In this document: piece after piece, positions 40,684 through 50,295 of the stretch | How the letters are laid out: each line of letters starts with the position of its first letter | Numbering within the stretch: the first letter of the stretch is position 1 | Assembly (NCBI RefSeq): GCF_003057885.1 | Contig: NZ_QAGK01000003.1 | Location: 310,001-374,000, forward strand | Source of the DNA: Oceaniglobus ichthyenteri | GTDB taxonomy: Bacteria > Pseudomonadota > Alphaproteobacteria > Rhodobacterales > Rhodobacteraceae | DNA length: 64,000 nt | Direction of reading: 5' to 3' | Made by a program: the position numbers and the translations under genes | Notes under the pieces: generated by a model | Told to the model about the DNA's origin: nothing | Seen by the model: only the letters and a program-made list of their open reading frames with translations | The model's database searches: none

Positions 40684-41652
40684 ATGGCATTGGAAGATGC
40701 GAAAAGTCAGGTTGATGTGGCCTTTAGCCGGGACGAGCGGCGTGGGCTGGCGTTTGAGAATGCGTTTGGCGGCGCGACGTCGTTTTTGCGGCGGGCCTAT
40801 ACCAAGGATTTGGCCGGTGTGGATTTGTGCATCACCGGCGTGCCGTTTGATCAGGCGGTGACACACCGCCCCGGCACAAGGTTCGGGCCGCGCGCGATTC
40901 GCGAGGCAAGCGCGCTGCAGGCGTTTGATCCGCCCTATGGCTGGGGGTTTGATCCGCTGAGCGAATTTGTGATCGTGGATCACGGCGATATGGCGTTCGA
41001 TTATGCCGATACCGCCAGTTTTCCGGGGTTGGTTGAGGCGCATATCGGGCGGATTTTGATGGCGGGACCGGGCACGGTAACCTTGGGTGGCGATCACTTT
41101 ATCACCTTGCCGATCCTGCGGGCCTATGCGGCGAAATATGGGCCGATGGCGGTGATACAGGTTGATGCCCACAGTGATTTGTGGGCCGATGATGATATGT
41201 CGCGGATCGACCACGGCACATTCATGTATAAAGCCGTGAAGCTGGGTTTGGTTGATCCCAAACGCTCGGTTCAGATCGGGATTCGTACGGAATGCCCCGA
41301 TTATCTGGGAATGAACGTGATTGACGCCGCAGAGGTGCATCGGATCGGCCCCGATGCGGTGGCACGGCAGGTCAAGGAAATTGTCGGTGATGCCGCCACA
41401 TATCTGACATTTGATATTGATGGGTTGGACCCGGCGTTTGCACCGGGCACCGGTACGCCCGTCTGGGGTGGATTGGCCAGTTGGCAGGCGGCGGCATTGA
41501 TGCGCGGATTGGCAGGGATCAACCTGGTCGGGGGCGATGTGGTTGAGGTGTCACCACCCTATGACACCACAGGCGCCACGGCCATTGCAGGCGCCCATGT
41601 GGCGACCGAGTTGATATGCCTTTGGGCATGGAACCGGCGGCAGGGCGGATGA
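40684..41652 (+). CDS. speB: Agmatinase-type ureohydrolase
   Basis: Manganese ureohydrolase of the arginase/agmatinase family, 322 residues, hydrolysing a guanidino compound to urea plus amine. Metal ligands are seen in TLGGDHFITLPI, VDAHSDLWAD and FDIDGLDPAFAPGTGTP. The start at 40684 (MALEDAKSQ) is preceded by AGGA; a longer in-frame start at 40612 is inside the repeat element. Homologues in this clade may act on agmatine, guanidinobutyrate or related guanidines; the exact substrate is not decidable. Confidence 0.9.
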   Translation: MALEDAKSQVDVAFSRDERRGLAFENAFGGATSFLRRAYTKDLAGVDLCITGVPFDQAVTHRPGTRFGPRAIREASALQAFDPPYGWGFDPLSEFVIVDHGDMAFDYADTASFPGLVEAHIGRILMAGPGTVTLGGDHFITLPILRAYAAKYGPMAVIQVDAHSDLWADDDMSRIDHGTFMYKAVKLGLVDPKRSVQIGIRTECPDYLGMNVIDAAEVHRIGPDAVARQVKEIVGDAATYLTFDIDGLDPAFAPGTGTPVWGGLASWQAAALMRGLAGINLVGGDVVEVSPPYDTTGATAIAGAHVATELICLWAWNRRQGG

Positions 41653-41679
41653 TTTGAAAGATCAGATGAATTTTAAGCG

Positions 41680-42150
41680 ATGTACGGAATGAAAATGGTT
41701 TTGGTGTGGATAATCGCTGCGGTGATGGTTGTCGTCGTGGCATTTGGCGCATGGGTGCGTCTGGCCCCCCTTGATGCGGCGCGCTTTCACACCGATCCGG
41801 TAAGTGCCGAGGCGCCGGGTGATGCCGGATGGTTGGTGCGCCCCGAGGGAGGGGATGCGGCGTGGCCCAGGTTTGATCGTGACGCGGCGGCACTTTTGGC
41901 GGCATTCGATACGGTGGCGCGCGGCACACCCCGTACCACGGCAATTGCAGGCAGCCTGGCCGAGGGGCAGATCACCTATGTCACACGATCGCGGATTTGG
42001 GGGTTTCCCGATTACACGACGGTGCGCGCCGTGCCGGTGAACGGCGGCGCGACCCTGGCGATTTTGGCCCGGGCGCGATTTGGAAAATCGGACATGGGTG
42101 TCAACCGCGCCCGTGTTAAGGCGTGGTATGACGCCTTGAGCGGGTCCTGA
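41680..42150 (+). CDS. DUF1499 family membrane-anchored protein
   Basis: A 156-residue protein with an N-terminal hydrophobic helix (about residues 4-27, MKMVLVWIIAAVMVVVVAFGAW) and a soluble periplasmic domain. The C-terminal half holds the SRIWGFPDYTTVRAV and GVNRARVKAWYDAL motifs of DUF1499. Function unknown. The start at 41680 or 41689 (both ATG) cannot be resolved: neither has a strong ribosome site. 27 bp after agmatinase, possibly same transcript. Confidence 0.75.
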   Translation: MYGMKMVLVWIIAAVMVVVVAFGAWVRLAPLDAARFHTDPVSAEAPGDAGWLVRPEGGDAAWPRFDRDAAALLAAFDTVARGTPRTTAIAGSLAEGQITYVTRSRIWGFPDYTTVRAVPVNGGATLAILARARFGKSDMGVNRARVKAWYDALSGS

Positions 42151-42231
42151 GCCGTTTCAAAAGACATCGCGCACGGTGCGTTTTACCCAACCCCTCTTGA
42201 CCAAAAGCCATTCCTGCGCGATGGCAGGGGG

Positions 42232-43281
42232 ATGGTACCCCTTGACCGCCTTGCGCAGATCACCGAACGTTTTGAATATCTTGAGGCTGCGATGTCGCAG
42301 GCCGGGGGCGATGTTGCCGCCCTGGGCCGCGAATACGCCGAATTGCGCCCTGTGGTGGCACAAATCGATGCCTATCGTGCCCTGCTTGATGAGTTGGAGC
42401 AGGCCGAAGAGATGCTGTCAGACCCGGAAATGCGCGCCTTGGCCGAAGATGAGCTGCCCCGGCTCAAGGCGCAGCGCCCCGCATTGGAAACCGCACTGCG
42501 TCTGGCGCTCTTGCCCCGGGATGCCGCCGATGCCCGCCCCGCGATTCTGGAGATCCGCCCGGGAACTGGCGGCGATGAAGCATCGCTTTTTGCCGGTGAT
42601 CTGCTGCGCATGTATCAGCGGTTTGCAGAAAATCGGGGATGGCAGTTTGAAATCATTTCCGAACAACAGACCGAACTGGGCGGCATCAAGGAAGTGATCG
42701 CCAATGTGCGCGGCGAAGGCGTATTTGCGCAGATGAAATATGAATCGGGCGTGCACCGGGTGCAACGGGTGCCCACCACCGAATCGGGTGGGCGGATTCA
42801 CACATCGGCGGCCACCGTGGCCGTATTGCCCGAGGCCGCCGATGTCGACATCGATATCTCACCCCAAGATATTCGCATTGATACCATGCGCGCCAGCGGC
42901 GCCGGGGGCCAGCATGTGAACACCACCGATTCGGCCGTGCGCATTACCCATATTCCCACTGGCATTGTCGTGGTCAGCGCCGAAAAATCCCAACACCGCA
43001 ACCGTGAAATTGCCATGGGTGTGCTGCGCGCCCGGCTTTACGATGCCGAACGCCAGAGGGTCGACAGCGAACGCAGCGCCGATCGCAAATCGCAAGTGGG
43101 AAGTGGCGATCGAAGTGAGCGGATCCGCACCTATAATTTTCCTCAGGGGCGAATGACCGATCATCGTATCAATCTGACCCTCTATAAACTGGATCAGATC
43201 ATGCAGGGCGATTTGTCTGACGTGGTCGAAGCGTTGGTGGCCGATGATCAGGCCCGCAAACTTGCCGAGTTTGAAGGGTGA
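42232..43281 (+). CDS. prfA: Peptide chain release factor 1
   Basis: Recognises UAA and UAG and triggers peptide release on the ribosome. The protein has 349 residues, slightly shorter than E. coli RF1 (360). The GGQ hydrolysis motif is in SGAGGQHVN (near residue 222), and the codon-recognition PxT tripeptide reads PTT in VPTTESGGR where PAT/PVT are more common. The start at 42232 abuts AGGGGG, an unusually close ribosome site, so the start may be off by some residues. Followed by prmC with a 4-bp overlap. Confidence 0.95.
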   Translation: MVPLDRLAQITERFEYLEAAMSQAGGDVAALGREYAELRPVVAQIDAYRALLDELEQAEEMLSDPEMRALAEDELPRLKAQRPALETALRLALLPRDAADARPAILEIRPGTGGDEASLFAGDLLRMYQRFAENRGWQFEIISEQQTELGGIKEVIANVRGEGVFAQMKYESGVHRVQRVPTTESGGRIHTSAATVAVLPEAADVDIDISPQDIRIDTMRASGAGGQHVNTTDSAVRITHIPTGIVVVSAEKSQHRNREIAMGVLRARLYDAERQRVDSERSADRKSQVGSGDRSERIRTYNFPQGRMTDHRINLTLYKLDQIMQGDLSDVVEALVADDQARKLAEFEG

Positions 43282-44132
43282 CACTGGACGGTGCGCACTA
43301 CCGTGATCTGTTGCGCGCTGCCACCTGTGCACTGGAACAGGCGGGAATTGACGGCGCGCCGCGCGATGCCCGGCTGCTGTTGGCCCATAGTATCGGGGTT
43401 GCGCCGGGGCGGCTGACCCTAATCCTGGGCGATAGCGTTAGTGAACAGGCACGCGATAATTTTCAGGGTGCAATTCAGGCGCGGCTTGCGCGAAAACCGG
43501 TGTCTCATATTCTGGGCCGCAAAGCATTTTGGGAGGGCGAATTTGAGGTGACCCAAGACACCCTTGCGCCACGTCCGGAAACGGAAACCCTGATAGAACA
43601 TGCACTTGCCAAGCCGTTTTCAACCATTCTGGATCTGGGTACCGGCACGGGTTGCATTGCGATTTCGCTGTTGATGGCGCGGCCTGAAACCCACGCGACG
43701 GCCTGTGACATTTCGCCTGCCGCCTTGGCCGTGGCAGGGCGCAATGCCACACGTCATGGGGTGCAAGACCGCCTGACCCTGGTGCAATCGGATTGGTTTT
43801 CAAACCTGACCGGGCGGTTTGATCTGATCGTGTCAAACCCGCCCTATATTGCCGCGGCCGAAATGCCGGGCCTTGCCCCCGAGGTGCGTGAATTTGACCC
43901 GGATCTGGCGCTGACCGATCATGGCGATGGTTTGACCGCCTATCGCGCGATCACCGAACGCGCGATGGCGCATCTGACCCCCGAGGGGCGGCTGTTGGTT
44001 GAAATCGGCGCGACCCAAGGCGCGGCGGTGCAAAATCTGTTTGCACAGGCGGGGTTTGGCGCGATCAGGTGCTTTCCTGATCTGGACGGGCGTGATCGTG
44101 TTGTCGGCGGATTCGCCGCTACAACGGCATAA
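43278..44132 (+). CDS. prmC: Release-factor glutamine methyltransferase PrmC (HemK)
   Basis: Methylates the GGQ glutamine of RF1 and RF2. The protein has 284 residues. SAM-binding motif [16 protein letters not shown] (near residue 116) and the catalytic NPPY (SNPPYIA) are clear, and [20 protein letters not shown] matches the N-terminal region. The start is a GTG at 43278 overlapping the prfA stop, the standard prfA-prmC coupling. Confidence 0.95.
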   Translation: MTLDGAHYRDLLRAATCALEQAGIDGAPRDARLLLAHSIGVAPGRLTLILGDSVSEQARDNFQGAIQARLARKPVSHILGRKAFWEGEFEVTQDTLAPRPETETLIEHALAKPFSTILDLGTGTGCIAISLLMARPETHATACDISPAALAVAGRNATRHGVQDRLTLVQSDWFSNLTGRFDLIVSNPPYIAAAEMPGLAPEVREFDPDLALTDHGDGLTAYRAITERAMAHLTPEGRLLVEIGATQGAAVQNLFAQAGFGAIRCFPDLDGRDRVVGGFAATTA

Positions 44133-44339
44133 ACGCCTTGAAACTGCGCTTTTGATGCAAATTCTGCTTGTCATTTAACGGGGGGCGTGTTTTTAAAGGG
44201 GGGCAAAGTCGGGGATGCTCTGCTCGCTCCCCCTTGTTTATCGCCCGCAATATCGCATTTGATCCGGTTTCGCCTAATGATGGGGCGATGTGTGCCAGGA
44301 TCGAACGTGGCCCAGAATATAGCCTGGAATCAAAACATA

Positions 44340-45026
44340 ATGAGATCTTCCAAGTCCCGGTCCCGGAACAAAAGTAACCGTAGCAATAACAATAACAATC
44401 GGTCCAGCGTGAATATCGTGAACCGGGTGTTTGACAGTTCCGGCCCCGAAAGCAAAGTGCGCGGCACGCCGCAGCAAATTATTGATAAGTATAATCAATT
44501 GGCGCGCGATGCGCAGTTGAGCAATGATCGTGTCGCGGCTGAAAATTTTCAGCAGCACGCAGAACATTACCTGCGTCTGCTCAGTGAGGCGCAGCGCGAA
44601 ATCGACGCCCGCCGCGAACAAGAGGCCGCAGCACAAGCGCAGCGTGATCGCCAGCATCAGCAGAACCAACAGAATCAGCAAAACACCCAGCCCGATTCCC
44701 AACAACAGCCCCAGCCGCAGGCAGAAAAACCTGCCCAGGAACAGCCTTCCGGGGATGGCGCACAGCCCGCCCAAGCCGAGGCCGATCAACAGCCGCGCCC
44801 ACCGCGCCGCGCCCGCACGCCAAGGGCCGAGAAAAAGTCAGAGCCGCGCGATGATGTGATCGAAACGGAAAACTCCGGCGATTCCGGTCTGGTGGACACC
44901 CCCGAAAGCAAGCCGAGCAAACCGCGCCGCACCCGTGCCAAGCCAAAGCCAAAGGCCGACACCCCTAAGGAAAGCGTGCAAGCAGCGGATGAACCCGCCC
45001 CAGACGCGCCAAAGGCCGCCGAATAA
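44340..45026 (+). CDS. DUF4167 domain protein with Gln/Pro-rich linker
   Basis: A 228-residue protein. The N-terminal ~75 residues carry the DUF4167 signature: a basic and Asn-rich opening (MRSSKSRSRNKSNRSNNNNN), then RVFDSSGPESKVRGTPQQII and FQQHAEHYLRLL. The rest is disordered: Gln/Asn-rich (~100-130), then acidic, Pro- and Lys-rich. The family lies next to prmC in many alphaproteobacteria, with RNA- or ribosome-related function suspected from its basic N-terminus but not shown. The start at 44340 is chosen because the family sequence begins there; the ribosome site is weak. Confidence 0.82.
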   Translation: MRSSKSRSRNKSNRSNNNNNRSSVNIVNRVFDSSGPESKVRGTPQQIIDKYNQLARDAQLSNDRVAAENFQQHAEHYLRLLSEAQREIDARREQEAAAQAQRDRQHQQNQQNQQNTQPDSQQQPQPQAEKPAQEQPSGDGAQPAQAEADQQPRPPRRARTPRAEKKSEPRDDVIETENSGDSGLVDTPESKPSKPRRTRAKPKPKADTPKESVQAADEPAPDAPKAAE

Positions 45027-45029
45027 ACC

Positions 45030-45881
45030 TTAGGGTGCCAGCGTCCGGGCAAGGGCGCAAAACTGCTCCAACGACACCTGTTCGGCGCGCTGCGTGGGCG
45101 CAATCCCCGCAGCGATCAGGCGGTCTTCAATGTCGGGTGCCGCGCCTTTCAGTGCGGCGCGCAACATCTTGCGCCGCTGATTGAAGGCCATCGCCACCAC
45201 CCGGAACAATACCTTGGATGGGGCCGGAAATCGCGGTTCATCCAAGCGGTCAAAATGCACGACCGCAGAATGCACCTTGGGCGCCGGGGTAAATGCCTCG
45301 GGCGGCAGCGACATGACAATGCGCGGCGTACTGCGCCATTGGCTGAGAATGGCCAACCGGCCATAGGCCTTGCCCCCTGGTTGTGCGATGATCCGCTCGG
45401 CGACTTCGCGTTGAAACATCAGGGTCAGACTGCTCCAGAAGGGGGGCCAGTCTTCGTCGCGAGGGCCAGGATCAAGCCATCGCACCAATAATTCGGTTCC
45501 AACATTGTAGGGCAGGTTGGCGACCACCTTGATCGGCGGGGTCAGCAGCGCGCGGACATCCACATCCAATGCATCCCCCTCAACCACCTGCAATCTGCCG
45601 CCCGAAACGGCGGCGATTTCGCCCAATGCGGCCAGGCACCGGGGGTCTTTTTCCACCGCCAGAACCCGGCGCGCGCCGTGCAACAACAGCCCGCGCGTCA
45701 GGCCGCCGGGGCCGGGCCCCACCTCCAACACGTCACACTGGCTCAGATCTCCCGCTTGGCGGGCAATCTTTTCCGTCAGGTTAAGATCCAGCAGAAAATT
45801 CTGCCCAAGCGATTTTTTCGCCGCCAGATCATGGGCCGCCACCACTTTGGCCAATGAGGGCAGGCCATTCAAATCACCCAT
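45030..45881 (-). CDS. rsmA: 16S rRNA dimethyladenosine transferase
   Basis: Dimethylates two adjacent adenosines in helix 45 of 16S rRNA. The protein has 283 residues. The [18 protein letters not shown] opening, SAM motif [15 protein letters not shown] and catalytic NLPYNV are present. Convergent with the DUF4167 gene (3 bp apart) and followed upstream by pdxA. A mini-repeat occupies the 51 bp between pdxA and this start. Confidence 0.95.
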   Translation of the reverse strand: MGDLNGLPSLAKVVAAHDLAAKKSLGQNFLLDLNLTEKIARQAGDLSQCDVLEVGPGPGGLTRGLLLHGARRVLAVEKDPRCLAALGEIAAVSGGRLQVVEGDALDVDVRALLTPPIKVVANLPYNVGTELLVRWLDPGPRDEDWPPFWSSLTLMFQREVAERIIAQPGGKAYGRLAILSQWRSTPRIVMSLPPEAFTPAPKVHSAVVHFDRLDEPRFPAPSKVLFRVVAMAFNQRRKMLRAALKGAAPDIEDRLIAAGIAPTQRAEQVSLEQFCALARTLAP

Positions 45882-45888
45882 CCCGTGC

Positions 45889-45921
45889 CCTTTCCGTTTC
45901 TAAAAATATCCTCCCCGAAGG
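45889..45921 (-). repeat. Rhodobacteraceae-type mini-repeat, copy 2
   Basis: On the minus strand CCCTTCGGGGAGGATATTTT, then TAGAAACGGAAAG, matches the element at 40640-40676 (common core GGATATTTT plus AGMAA-GAAA) and again ends a few bases before a start codon, here rsmA. Confidence 0.45.
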
Positions 45922-45932
45922 GCCGCTCTCGT

Positions 45933-46913
45933 TCAACGCGCCGCGCGCGATTGCGCCATCTGTTCGGCCATCCGCAGCGCCGCAATCAGGGATGACGGAT
46001 CGGCGATGCCTTTCCCGGCGATGTCATAGGCGGTGCCATGATCGGGCGATGTCCGGATGAACGGCAGGCCCAATGTGACATTGACGCCGCCGGCAAAATC
46101 CAGCGTTTTGATGGGGATCAGCGCCTGATCGTGGTACATGCATACCGCCGCATCATACCCGGCGCGGGCCTTTTCATGGAACATCGTATCTGCCGAAGCC
46201 GGGCCAGTGATCGCCATGCCTTCGGCACGCAACGCTGCGATCACGGGGGCGATCATGGCAATTTCTTCATCGCCCATGGTGCCGCCTTCGCCGGCGTGGG
46301 GGTTCAATCCGGCCACCGCAAGGCGCGGCATATCGAGGCCGAAATCACGGATCAGGGCCGCGTGGGTGATGCGCAGGGCGTCGCGCAGCAATTCAGGCGT
46401 CAGCGCGGCAGGCACATCGGCAAGGGCGATGTGAATCGTCACCGGCACCACGCGCAAGGCATCGCAGGCCAACATCATCACCACCCGGTCAACCCCCGCC
46501 AAGGCGGCCAGATATTCGGTATGGCCGGGATAGGCAAAGTTCGCCCCGTCCTTCAGCGCCTTTTTATGAATCGGATTGGTACACAGCGCCGAGGCGGCAC
46601 CCTTTTGCACCAAATCAACGCCACGCGCGATTGCATCGATCACCCCTTGGGCATTGGCGGGGTCGGGTTGGCCCGCAATGGCGGGGCCGGCAAAATCGTG
46701 GCGCAGCACCGGCAGGGCGCGGGTGCTGGCCGGAATCGCATCACCGGGCGTGTCGATCAGGGCCGTTGGCGTGCCCACGGGCAGATGTCGTGGGTCGCCA
46801 ATGTAAAAGAACGGCAACCGCGCACCAAGCTGGCGCCATGCGGCGGCGGCAATTTCGGGGCCAACGCCGGATGGATCACCACAGCTAAGTGCAATGGGGG
46901 CGCGCGCGTTCAT
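45933..46913 (-). CDS. pdxA: 4-hydroxythreonine-4-phosphate dehydrogenase
   Basis: NAD-dependent enzyme of pyridoxal phosphate synthesis. The protein has 326 residues, as usual. Metal and substrate motifs: GDPSGVGPEIAAAA at the N-terminus, ALCTNPIHKKAL, the PGHTEYLA motif, GLNPHAGEGG with metal-ligand His, and CMYHDQALIPIKT. The start at 46913 overlaps the surA stop by 4 bp (ATGA), which excludes a longer version. Middle of the lptF-G-D-surA-pdxA-rsmA series. Confidence 0.95.
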   Translation of the reverse strand: MNARAPIALSCGDPSGVGPEIAAAAWRQLGARLPFFYIGDPRHLPVGTPTALIDTPGDAIPASTRALPVLRHDFAGPAIAGQPDPANAQGVIDAIARGVDLVQKGAASALCTNPIHKKALKDGANFAYPGHTEYLAALAGVDRVVMMLACDALRVVPVTIHIALADVPAALTPELLRDALRITHAALIRDFGLDMPRLAVAGLNPHAGEGGTMGDEEIAMIAPVIAALRAEGMAITGPASADTMFHEKARAGYDAAVCMYHDQALIPIKTLDFAGGVNVTLGLPFIRTSPDHGTAYDIAGKGIADPSSLIAALRMAEQMAQSRAAR

Positions 46914-48139
46914 TCGATGCGGATCGTGGCATTGGCGCGCAATTCCGCCAGATAAGCCGACGCCATGGAGGACAGCCGTTGATTGAGAAGGCGCAAACGC
47001 ACCGCATCGCGGTCTACGGTTTCGTCTTCGGTTGCGGCGGCGCGCCGGTTGCACAGCATGAGAAACACCAGGGTCTGGCCATTGTCGCGGGTCAGCCCGG
47101 TGGATACTTCGTTTTCGTCCAGCTTGGCCAGTTCCAGCGCGACATCGCCGGGCACGGCCCCTGCTGCCACGGTTGATCGCTGCAACACACTGGGTGGCAG
47201 ACCCTTGGCGACGCCATAAAGATCATCGCATGTATCCACCCGCGCCTGAATGCGCGCGGCTTCGGCCAGCGCGGCTTCCGACCGGCCACCGGGGATGTAA
47301 AACGCCGCATACTCCACCTCAAGGGTATCGGGCGTTGCGGCGTCGACCTCTTCCAGTGCGCGCAGTTGAAACAGCGCCACGGCGTTGGGGATGGAAATCG
47401 GGTCGGTCACTTCGCCCGGGCGCAAGGTCAAAATCCGTGCGGCGACGGTGGGCGGCAGATTGCCGATGGGCAACCATTCCAACCGGCCCCCGGCCCCGCG
47501 TGACGGCGATGCGGAATATGACCGCGCCGCACTGGCAAAGGCGGGCAGGGTGGTGATGCGCGTAATTTCTTTTGCCCGGTTTTGCGCGGCGGCGGCGGCG
47601 GCGGGCGTATTGGCAGGGAGGATGATTTCGCTCAGCAGAACGCGCACGCCCGGCGCGGTTGCCTCGCGTTTTATTGCGGCATCAACATCGGCTTGGGTGA
47701 TGTTGGCGCGCCCTTGGAACCGTTGGCGGATGACCTCGCGCCAGGCCAGCCCGACGGCGACGAAATCACGGAAACTTTCCACCTCGATGCCATTCTGGGT
47801 CAGGGCGGTAATGAAATCTTCGCGGCTCAGGTTGGCGCGGCCGGCAAATTCGGTCATGCCCTCGGCGACATTTTCGGCCTTTACGGTAATGCCCAGACGT
47901 TTGGCAACCTCAAGCTGCAAGCGTTCCTCGATCAGGTTTTTCAGCGCAACCTCTTGCGGATCGCCGGGCGAGCCGAACAATTCTAACATCCGCGCCCTTT
48001 GATCCCGCTCATAGGCGGTGATGACCCGTTCGTTCACTTGCGCCACCGGGGCAAACAGGTTTTGTGCCTGGGCGACGGGCGCGGTCAGCGCCAGCAGCGC
48101 CACAGTGGCGGCCCAGCGAGACAAGGATAGGATGGTCAT
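46910..48139 (-). CDS. surA: SurA-type periplasmic peptidyl-prolyl isomerase
   Basis: Periplasmic chaperone for outer-membrane proteins such as LptD. The protein has 409 residues. Signal peptide MTILSLSRWAATVALLALTA with cleavage near AQAQ (residue 26). The N-terminal SurA domain (about 30-160, QVNERVITAYE then RQRFQG) is followed by one rotamase-like region with a degenerate LEWLPIGNLPPTVA stretch near 220, and a C-terminal helix. Only one parvulin domain is evident and it is weakly conserved. Immediately downstream of lptD as in E. coli. Confidence 0.9.
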   Translation of the reverse strand: MTILSLSRWAATVALLALTAPVAQAQNLFAPVAQVNERVITAYERDQRARMLELFGSPGDPQEVALKNLIEERLQLEVAKRLGITVKAENVAEGMTEFAGRANLSREDFITALTQNGIEVESFRDFVAVGLAWREVIRQRFQGRANITQADVDAAIKREATAPGVRVLLSEIILPANTPAAAAAAQNRAKEITRITTLPAFASAARSYSASPSRGAGGRLEWLPIGNLPPTVAARILTLRPGEVTDPISIPNAVALFQLRALEEVDAATPDTLEVEYAAFYIPGGRSEAALAEAARIQARVDTCDDLYGVAKGLPPSVLQRSTVAAGAVPGDVALELAKLDENEVSTGLTRDNGQTLVFLMLCNRRAAATEDETVDRDAVRLRLLNQRLSSMASAYLAELRANATIRIE

Positions 48140-48174
48140 CGGCAGTATGCTCCCTCAGATCATGCCGGTCGGTC

Positions 48175-50295
48175 TTATTTCGTGCAGACGCGGCGATAGG
48201 ATTCGTTGTTGCGGCCAGACCCAAAGCCCGCAAGCGAGACATTCAGGCCAAAGTCCGTACTTGAGGCCACATTAGTGGAGGATGTGAACCGACGCGAGAC
48301 CGAAACATCAACCGTCAGACATTCTGACCGGTATTCCAGGCCAAAACCGGCTTTGGCGGCGCGGTCTTCGACCAGATCAAACCGCCCGTCAATCCGCCCG
48401 GTCCAATGGCGCGACAAACGCTGTGCGGCATCGATGGTCAGTTCGTGGGTGATGTTGGGGCGGTTTTCGGCGGGCTCGGCCTCCATCCAGACATAGGATG
48501 AGCCGATCGCGGTGCGGTCATTTTGCCAGGCCAGGCGGGCTTCGTTTTTGGTAAAGCTGAAATCGTCTTCGAACAGGGCGCGATTGGTCAGTGCCAGCCG
48601 GTCACCGATGCGCAATTGCGTCGCCGCCAGCCAATTGGAGGTCTCGCCCGACAACCCGGTGCCCGGCGCGAACTGGGTGTTGATTTTGCTGCGCACCACC
48701 CGCCCCACGGTCATGCCAAGGGTCCAGCCGGCGGGGTCATACCGGGTCCAGCGCAGGCCGATATTGGCGCGCAGGCCTTCTTCGCGCGCGTCTTCGCCGG
48801 GAAAGCGGGACAGTGAAAACAGATTGCCTTCGTCAAATTCCACCAGAACGGAATCTTCGTTTGGCACGGCATTGCCGCGGGTTTCGGACCATGCAAGCTG
48901 GATCACCGGTTCCAGCAGGTGATAGGCGCCGCCTGTTTCGGTTCGCTGGAATGGCCAGCGCAATTCAAGGCTGGCGCGCGGGGTGAACACGCCGGTGTTG
49001 GTGGCAAATGCGCTGTCCTGGCGGGTGTCATAGATGGCGGTGGCAAATCCGACGCTGCCGGTGGCCAACATCCCGTTGCGCAACGCCACCGTGCGGCGAT
49101 AATCAGCGGCCATGCCAATGCGGCTGACATCGCGCCCCGCGCCCGACAGATTGGAAGACCGGGTCAGGCTGGCCGCATCCAGCCCCAAGAGAAATTCACC
49201 GCCCCAGGCCGCCACCCGGCGTTCATAGCTGATGGTGGAAAACGTGCGCGGCAGTTGATCGCGGATCGGTATTTCGGTCGGGCGCAGGGTGCGGAAATCG
49301 GTAACGCTGGCGCGAAACAGATCGTTGCGCCGCGCCCGTGTCAGGCTGATTTCACTGTCCAGTCTGTCTTTGTCGGAATAATCATAGTCGAGCAGATAAT
49401 TTTCATCGGACACGATTTCAAAATCGAAATTCAGGCGGAATTCACGGGGCAGATTGAAACTGCCGGCGCCGAACATGTAATATCTTTTCGTGCCTCGGCT
49501 TAGGGTGTCATCGGTGATCGCGCCGTCAAAAGTGATATCGCCACTGGCGAATGCCTGGCGATACTGCACCTCAAGGGTGTTGGTGGCCGTACTGACATAG
49601 GGGGTCAGGGTCAGATCGGCATGATCGCCCAGTTTCAGAAAATAAGGCAGTTTCAGCCCGGTTTTCAGGGTCGAAGAGGTGCGTAGCGACGGCAGCATGA
49701 AACCGCTGGCGCGTTTCAATGTCGGGTCTGGCAGGCGCAGCCGGGGGGCGTAAAAGATCGGCACACCCAAAAGGCGAAATTGTGCCTGATCGAAATACAG
49801 CTGCCGTTCCTGGCTGTCATGAATGATCTCGCGGGCGCGGATTTCCCACACGGGTGTGGGGTTGTTGGCGCAGACCTCGCAAGACGAGGCAACCGAATCC
49901 GACAGCCGCGTGTAACGCCCATCGACCCGGGCAATTTCATTGGCGGCCAGTTGCAACTGTTGATCCAGAACCAACCGGGCGGATTGCAAAATGCCGTTGC
50001 GCAGATCTGCGTCAAGTTCGGCGGTGCCGGCCAACAGGATGACGCGCCCGTCACCCTCGATCAGGGTGATTGGCCCCTCAATACGCAGGGCATCGCCAGC
50101 GCGCGAATAGGTCACGCGCGTGGCCCGCAACCGGGTGTCGCCATAAAGAATTTCGATATTGCCCGAAGCGACCAAGGTATTTTGCCGGGTCAGTTCGACC
50201 CGGTCGGCCACCAGCGTCGCCGCATCCTGGGCCAGAACGGGCAGGGGCGCGCAAAGCAACAGCAGGATCAGCCACAGGCGCGCCACGTCAGCCAT
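48175..50295 (-). CDS. lptD: LPS-assembly protein LptD
   Basis: Outer-membrane beta-barrel that inserts LPS. The protein has 706 residues. Signal peptide (LWLILLLLCAPLPVLAQ), N-terminal OstA/LptA-like beta-jellyroll (about 25-150) and a barrel with alternating aromatic/hydrophobic strands to the C-terminus. Two Cys pairs (SSCEVCAN near 140 and near the C-terminal end) could form the stabilising disulfides. The start at 50295 abuts GGAGG; a GTG at 50286 has the ribosome site at the correct 9-base distance and may be the true start. Confidence 0.93.
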   Translation of the reverse strand: MADVARLWLILLLLCAPLPVLAQDAATLVADRVELTRQNTLVASGNIEILYGDTRLRATRVTYSRAGDALRIEGPITLIEGDGRVILLAGTAELDADLRNGILQSARLVLDQQLQLAANEIARVDGRYTRLSDSVASSCEVCANNPTPVWEIRAREIIHDSQERQLYFDQAQFRLLGVPIFYAPRLRLPDPTLKRASGFMLPSLRTSSTLKTGLKLPYFLKLGDHADLTLTPYVSTATNTLEVQYRQAFASGDITFDGAITDDTLSRGTKRYYMFGAGSFNLPREFRLNFDFEIVSDENYLLDYDYSDKDRLDSEISLTRARRNDLFRASVTDFRTLRPTEIPIRDQLPRTFSTISYERRVAAWGGEFLLGLDAASLTRSSNLSGAGRDVSRIGMAADYRRTVALRNGMLATGSVGFATAIYDTRQDSAFATNTGVFTPRASLELRWPFQRTETGGAYHLLEPVIQLAWSETRGNAVPNEDSVLVEFDEGNLFSLSRFPGEDAREEGLRANIGLRWTRYDPAGWTLGMTVGRVVRSKINTQFAPGTGLSGETSNWLAATQLRIGDRLALTNRALFEDDFSFTKNEARLAWQNDRTAIGSSYVWMEAEPAENRPNITHELTIDAAQRLSRHWTGRIDGRFDLVEDRAAKAGFGLEYRSECLTVDVSVSRRFTSSTNVASSTDFGLNVSLAGFGSGRNNESYRRVCTK

